In this document: positions 6,001 to 7,089 of the stretch, piece after piece
Numbering within the stretch: the stretch's first letter is position 1
Layout: the number at the start of each line of letters is the position of its first letter
Assembly: GCA_003136335.1 (NCBI GenBank)
Contig: PLEA01000455.1
Span: forward strand, 1-7,089
Origin: Acidobacteriaceae bacterium
GTDB taxonomy: Bacteria > Acidobacteriota > Terriglobia > Terriglobales > SbA1
Reading direction: 5' to 3'
DNA: 7,089 nucleotides
Made by a program: the position numbers and the translations under genes
The notes under the pieces: model-generated
Databases searched by the model: none
Told to the model about the DNA's origin: nothing
The model's input: the letters and a program-made list of their open reading frames with translations, nothing else

Positions 6001-7089
6001 CTACTCAACGGTGACCGACTTCGCCAGATTCCTCGGTTGATCCACATCGCAGCCGCGCCGCACCGCGATGTGATACGCCAGCAGTTGCAGCGGAACGATT
6101 TCCAGAATCGGCGACAACTCTTCCGGCGCCGCCGGAACGTAAAGAATGTGATCCGCCGCTTCCTTGATCTCTTCATCCCCCTCGGTGGCCAGCGCAATTA
6201 CCACCCCGGACCGCGCTTTCACTTCCTTCAGATTGGAGATCGTCTTATCGTAGCGGAGCACCGAGCCCGGATTGTTCACGTCGCGAGTCGCAATCACTAC
6301 CACGGGAAGGTTTTCATCGATCAGCGCGTTGGGGCCATGCTTCATCTCGCCGGCGGGATATCCTTCGGCGTGAATGTAGGAAATTTCTTTCAGTTTCAGT
6401 GCGCCTTCGAGCGCGATCGGATAATGAATTCCCCGCCCCAGAAACAAAAAGTCATGGACCTTCTGATATCGCTTGGCCAGATCGTCGCAAGCCTCATCGT
6501 GCGTCAGGATGGTTTCGAGTTTTGCCGGAATGCGCGTAAGTTCCTGCATCGCAGCCCGCGCCTGCTCGGCACTCATGCTGCCCCGCACCTGCGCCAGATA
6601 CATGGCGAAGATATACAGCGCGGTGAGCTGTCCCGTAAAAGCTTTGGTCGAAGCCACGCCGATCTCAGGCCCGGCATGCGTATAAATCGTGCCCTGGGCC
6701 TCACGCGTAATCATCGACCCCACCACATTGCAAATGGCCAGCGTCTTCGATCCTTTGGCCTTAGCTTCGCGCTGGGCGGCAATCGTATCCGCGGTTTCGC
6801 CCGATTGCGAAATCACCAGCGTAATCGTCTCCGGATCGACAATGGGATTTCGATATCGCCATTCGCTGGCATAGTCCACTTCCACGGGTACCCGCGCCAG
6901 CGTCTCGATCATAAACTTGCCGGCTTGCCCGGCGTGCCAGCTGGTTCCGCACGCAATAATATTGATCTTGCTCGCGGACCGGAACTCGGCCTCGCTGATT
7001 TCCATCTGGTCGAGAAAAATGTGGCCTGTCTCCTGCGAGACCCGCCCCAAGGTTGTGTCGCGAACGGCGCGCGGCTGCTCGTAAATTTC
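6001..7089 (-). CDS. glmS: GlmS, glutamine-fructose-6-phosphate aminotransferase (isomerizing), C-terminal part
   Basis: GlmS makes glucosamine-6-phosphate from fructose-6-phosphate and glutamine, the first step towards UDP-GlcNAc for peptidoglycan and lipopolysaccharide, in the cytoplasm. The 362 visible residues begin at the right edge with [12 protein letters not shown], the family linker after the glutaminase domain, so the N-terminal glutaminase half (with the catalytic Cys) lies outside. Two SIS domains follow. The first (about 41-180) holds CGTS (47-50), SQSGET (94-99) and ASTKAFT (146-152). The second (about 212-355) holds [15 protein letters not shown] (from 228) and KHGP (250-253). 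By eye, E228, K232, E235 and H251 match E. coli Glu481, Lys485, Glu488 and His504, and K357 in the tail LAKSVTVE matches Lys603, which binds the sugar. The isomerase half is thus intact. The stop (TAG, 6001-6003) is 3 bp before the SDR start. The 5' control region, where some bacteria carry the glmS ribozyme, is not visible. Confidence 0.97.
   Translation of the reverse strand, partial: EIYEQPRAVRDTTLGRVSQETGHIFLDQMEISEAEFRSASKINIIACGTSWHAGQAGKFMIETLARVPVEVDYASEWRYRNPIVDPETITLVISQSGETADTIAAQREAKAKGSKTLAICNVVGSMITREAQGTIYTHAGPEIGVASTKAFTGQLTALYIFAMYLAQVRGSMSAEQARAAMQELTRIPAKLETILTHDEACDDLAKRYQKVHDFLFLGRGIHYPIALEGALKLKEISYIHAEGYPAGEMKHGPNALIDENLPVVVIATRDVNNPGSVLRYDKTISNLKEVKARSGVVIALATEGDEEIKEAADHILYVPAAPEELSPILEIVPLQLLAYHIAVRRGCDVDQPRNLAKSVTVE

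Noticed and set aside
5240..6040. Plus-strand 266-codon frame across the SDR gene.
   Set aside because: It is antisense to two frames that carry conserved SDR motifs and overlaps both neighbouring genes; it has no protein-like features.
3262..7089. A cell-wall cluster linking the beta-lactamase-fold hydrolase with glmS.
   Set aside because: The genes are on opposite strands with a convergent junction, and the hydrolase substrate is unknown, so the link would rest on proximity alone.
1..7089. Mobile element, CRISPR array, tRNA or phage remnant.
   Set aside because: No long direct or inverted repeats, transposase or integrase motifs, regular spacer pattern or tRNA-like fold was seen; base composition looks even across the window.

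Overview
The window looks like an ordinary chromosomal stretch from a soil-type Gram-negative bacterium with moderately high GC. Three things point loosely to the Acidobacteriota (Terriglobia-like): a PQQ-dependent dehydrogenase with a signal peptide, a large secreted serine hydrolase, and an atypical SDR gene packed against glmS. This placement comes from protein style only and is an inference. I saw no rRNA, tRNA, CRISPR array, transposase, phage gene or other sign of a mobile element.

Layout from left to right. Positions 1-1137 (+) hold the C-terminal part of a multi-pass membrane protein resembling lipid-carrier-dependent glycosyltransferases; its 5' end is cut by the window edge. Positions 1177-3126 (-) hold a complete soluble-type quinoprotein (PQQ) dehydrogenase related to the periplasmic part of membrane glucose dehydrogenase. 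A 135-bp divergent intergenic region (3127-3261) separates it from a serine hydrolase of the beta-lactamase/class C esterase superfamily (3262-5277, +). Positions 5312-5997 (-) hold an atypical SDR/NAD(P)-binding epimerase-like gene whose reading frame is broken by one missing base near 5863. Positions 6001-7089 (-) hold the C-terminal isomerase part of GlmS, whose 5' end lies beyond the right edge.

How they fit together: glmS and the SDR gene lie on the same strand, 3 bp apart, and probably share a transcript. The PQQ dehydrogenase and the serine hydrolase are divergently transcribed and both appear to be exported, so they could share a control region, but nothing shows a shared pathway. The two convergent junctions (1138-1176 and 5278-5311) are very short and lack a convincing terminator. 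Coding density is high and no gene-free stretch exceeds 135 bp. The points most worth a second look are the SDR frameshift, the Cys-X-Cys segment and three-part layout of the serine hydrolase, and a 13-bp palindrome in the divergent promoter region. I did not find convincing evidence of a new biological system.
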